Source: Sphingobacterium sp. CZ-UAM
Lineage (GTDB): Bacteria; Bacteroidota; Bacteroidia; Sphingobacteriales; Sphingobacteriaceae
Assembly: GCF_002000245.1 (NCBI RefSeq)
Contig: NZ_MTCM01000002.1
Coordinates: 558,001-622,000, forward strand
DNA: 64,000 bases
Reading direction: 5' to 3'
Below the pieces are notes generated by a model that searched no databases, was not told the DNA's origin, and worked only from the letters and a program-made list of their open reading frames with translations. Positions 61,238-64,000 of the stretch are shown here, in pieces (within the stretch, counting starts at the first letter, position 1; every line of letters starts with the position of its first letter). Made by a program: the position numbers and the translations under genes.

Positions 61238-63634
<2,397 letters not shown>

Positions 63635-63721
63635 CTGGACGGAGCACCGCTCGCTAATGTAATCGCAAAGCACAGTAGCGGCGCCTGACAAGCGATTAAT
63701 AATAGGAAGGCCTGTACATGA

Positions 63722-63752
63722 TTGATGTGACCCCAAAAAGTTGGACGGATTA
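63722..63752. mobile_element. terminal repeat region of an IS3-family element
   Basis: TGATGTGACCCCAAAAAGTTGGAC (from about 63722) resembles the terminal inverted repeats of IS150-group elements. It marks the inner end of the element whose transposase runs off the right edge. The opposite end and any target duplication are outside the window. Confidence 0.55.
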
Positions 63753-63758
63753 ACAAAA

Positions 63759-64000
63759 TTAAGTTTTTTGTACGAGAGCTCGGTATTCCACCGGGCTCTT
63801 TCCATTTAATCTATTTTTTATTCTTTTATTGTTGTAGTAGTGAATGTATTCTTCCAGGGAAAGGATAAACTCTTCTGCTGTCTCAAATCTTTGCGAGTAT
63901 AGTAATTCTGTCTTTAAGATTCCAAAAAAGTTTTCAGCCACTGCATTGTCTAAGCAATTCCCCTTCCTGGACATGCTCTGTATAATTCCTTGTTTCTCTA
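63759..64000 (-). CDS. IS3-family transposase (OrfB), C-terminal part
   Basis: The frame is open to the right edge (EKQGIIQS precedes [25 protein letters not shown]). This is the end of the rve integrase core: the N-A-x-x-E-x-F-F motif carries the catalytic Glu of the DDE triad, and [22 protein letters not shown] is the standard IS3 ending. The element is inserted about 90 bp behind katG. Whether it is complete cannot be seen. Confidence 0.92.
   Translation of the reverse strand, partial: EKQGIIQSMSRKGNCLDNAVAENFFGILKTELLYSQRFETAEEFILSLEEYIHYYNNKRIKNRLNGKSPVEYRALVQKT

Overview
The window looks like a chromosomal segment of a Bacteroidota species, most likely Sphingobacteriaceae (Sphingobacterium or Pedobacter type). 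The grounds are two SusC/SusD pairs, DUF3823, DUF4876 and DUF6850 proteins, a propeller/Y_Y_Y sensor kinase with an AraC-type response regulator, weak Shine-Dalgarno sequences, and one clean Bacteroidota promoter (TTTG, 21 nt, TATATTTG at 12190-12222). The species call is inference. No tRNA, rRNA or CRISPR array was seen.

Layout. 1-3515: the end of a flavoprotein dehydrogenase, a Gfo/Idh/MocA oxidoreductase and a GH29 alpha-L-fucosidase. 3681-6478: a cold-shock-domain fusion protein, a GNAT acetyltransferase, an SPL-like radical SAM protein and a small secreted protein. 6870-11889: a SusC/SusD pair with no enzymes beside it. 12281-19275: an operon of TonB-dependent receptor, DUF4876 lipoprotein, DUF6850 outer-membrane protein and di-haem cytochrome c peroxidase. 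19276-21199: an 11-bp tandem repeat, a decayed ABC-exporter ATPase fragment and an AraC regulator. 21341-25322: an OmpR-type two-component system and three overlapping genes, the last DUF1275. 25378-27894: a membrane-spanning regulator with LamG-like and Kelch domains outside and a winged-helix/BTAD-like region inside.

28256-49273 is a large polysaccharide utilisation locus: GH76, SusC, SusD, DUF3823, an unclassified TIM-barrel-like secreted protein, a sensor kinase and response regulator encoded separately, then aldose 1-epimerase, a GH127-like enzyme, GH2 and GH43. The SusC/D proteins would bind and import oligosaccharides, the secreted hydrolases would trim them, and the two-component pair would sense them. 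The substrate is unclear, because GH76 points to alpha-1,6-mannan while GH127/GH2/GH43 suggest arabinose- and galactose-containing side chains.

49458-55942: an alpha/beta hydrolase, then an operon of exported ankyrin protein, DUF2271 protein with a flavinylation-like motif, PepSY/flavodoxin/flavin-reductase membrane protein and ApbE. This reads as a machine that carries electrons from cytoplasmic NAD(P)H to covalently bound FMN in the periplasm. 56185-58581: an ECF sigma factor, small membrane proteins and Hsp20. 58839-60378: a HipBA toxin-antitoxin module sitting between hsp20 and a convergent DUF4126 gene, with the 3' ends of both neighbours duplicated as slightly diverged copies. 61355-63634: KatG, followed by an IS3-family element running off the right edge.

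The strongest leads are the HipBA insertion with its duplicated gene ends, the flavinylated periplasmic redox operon, the Kelch/BTAD transmembrane regulator with 7+4 bp direct repeats nearby, and the DUF4876/DUF6850/peroxidase operon.
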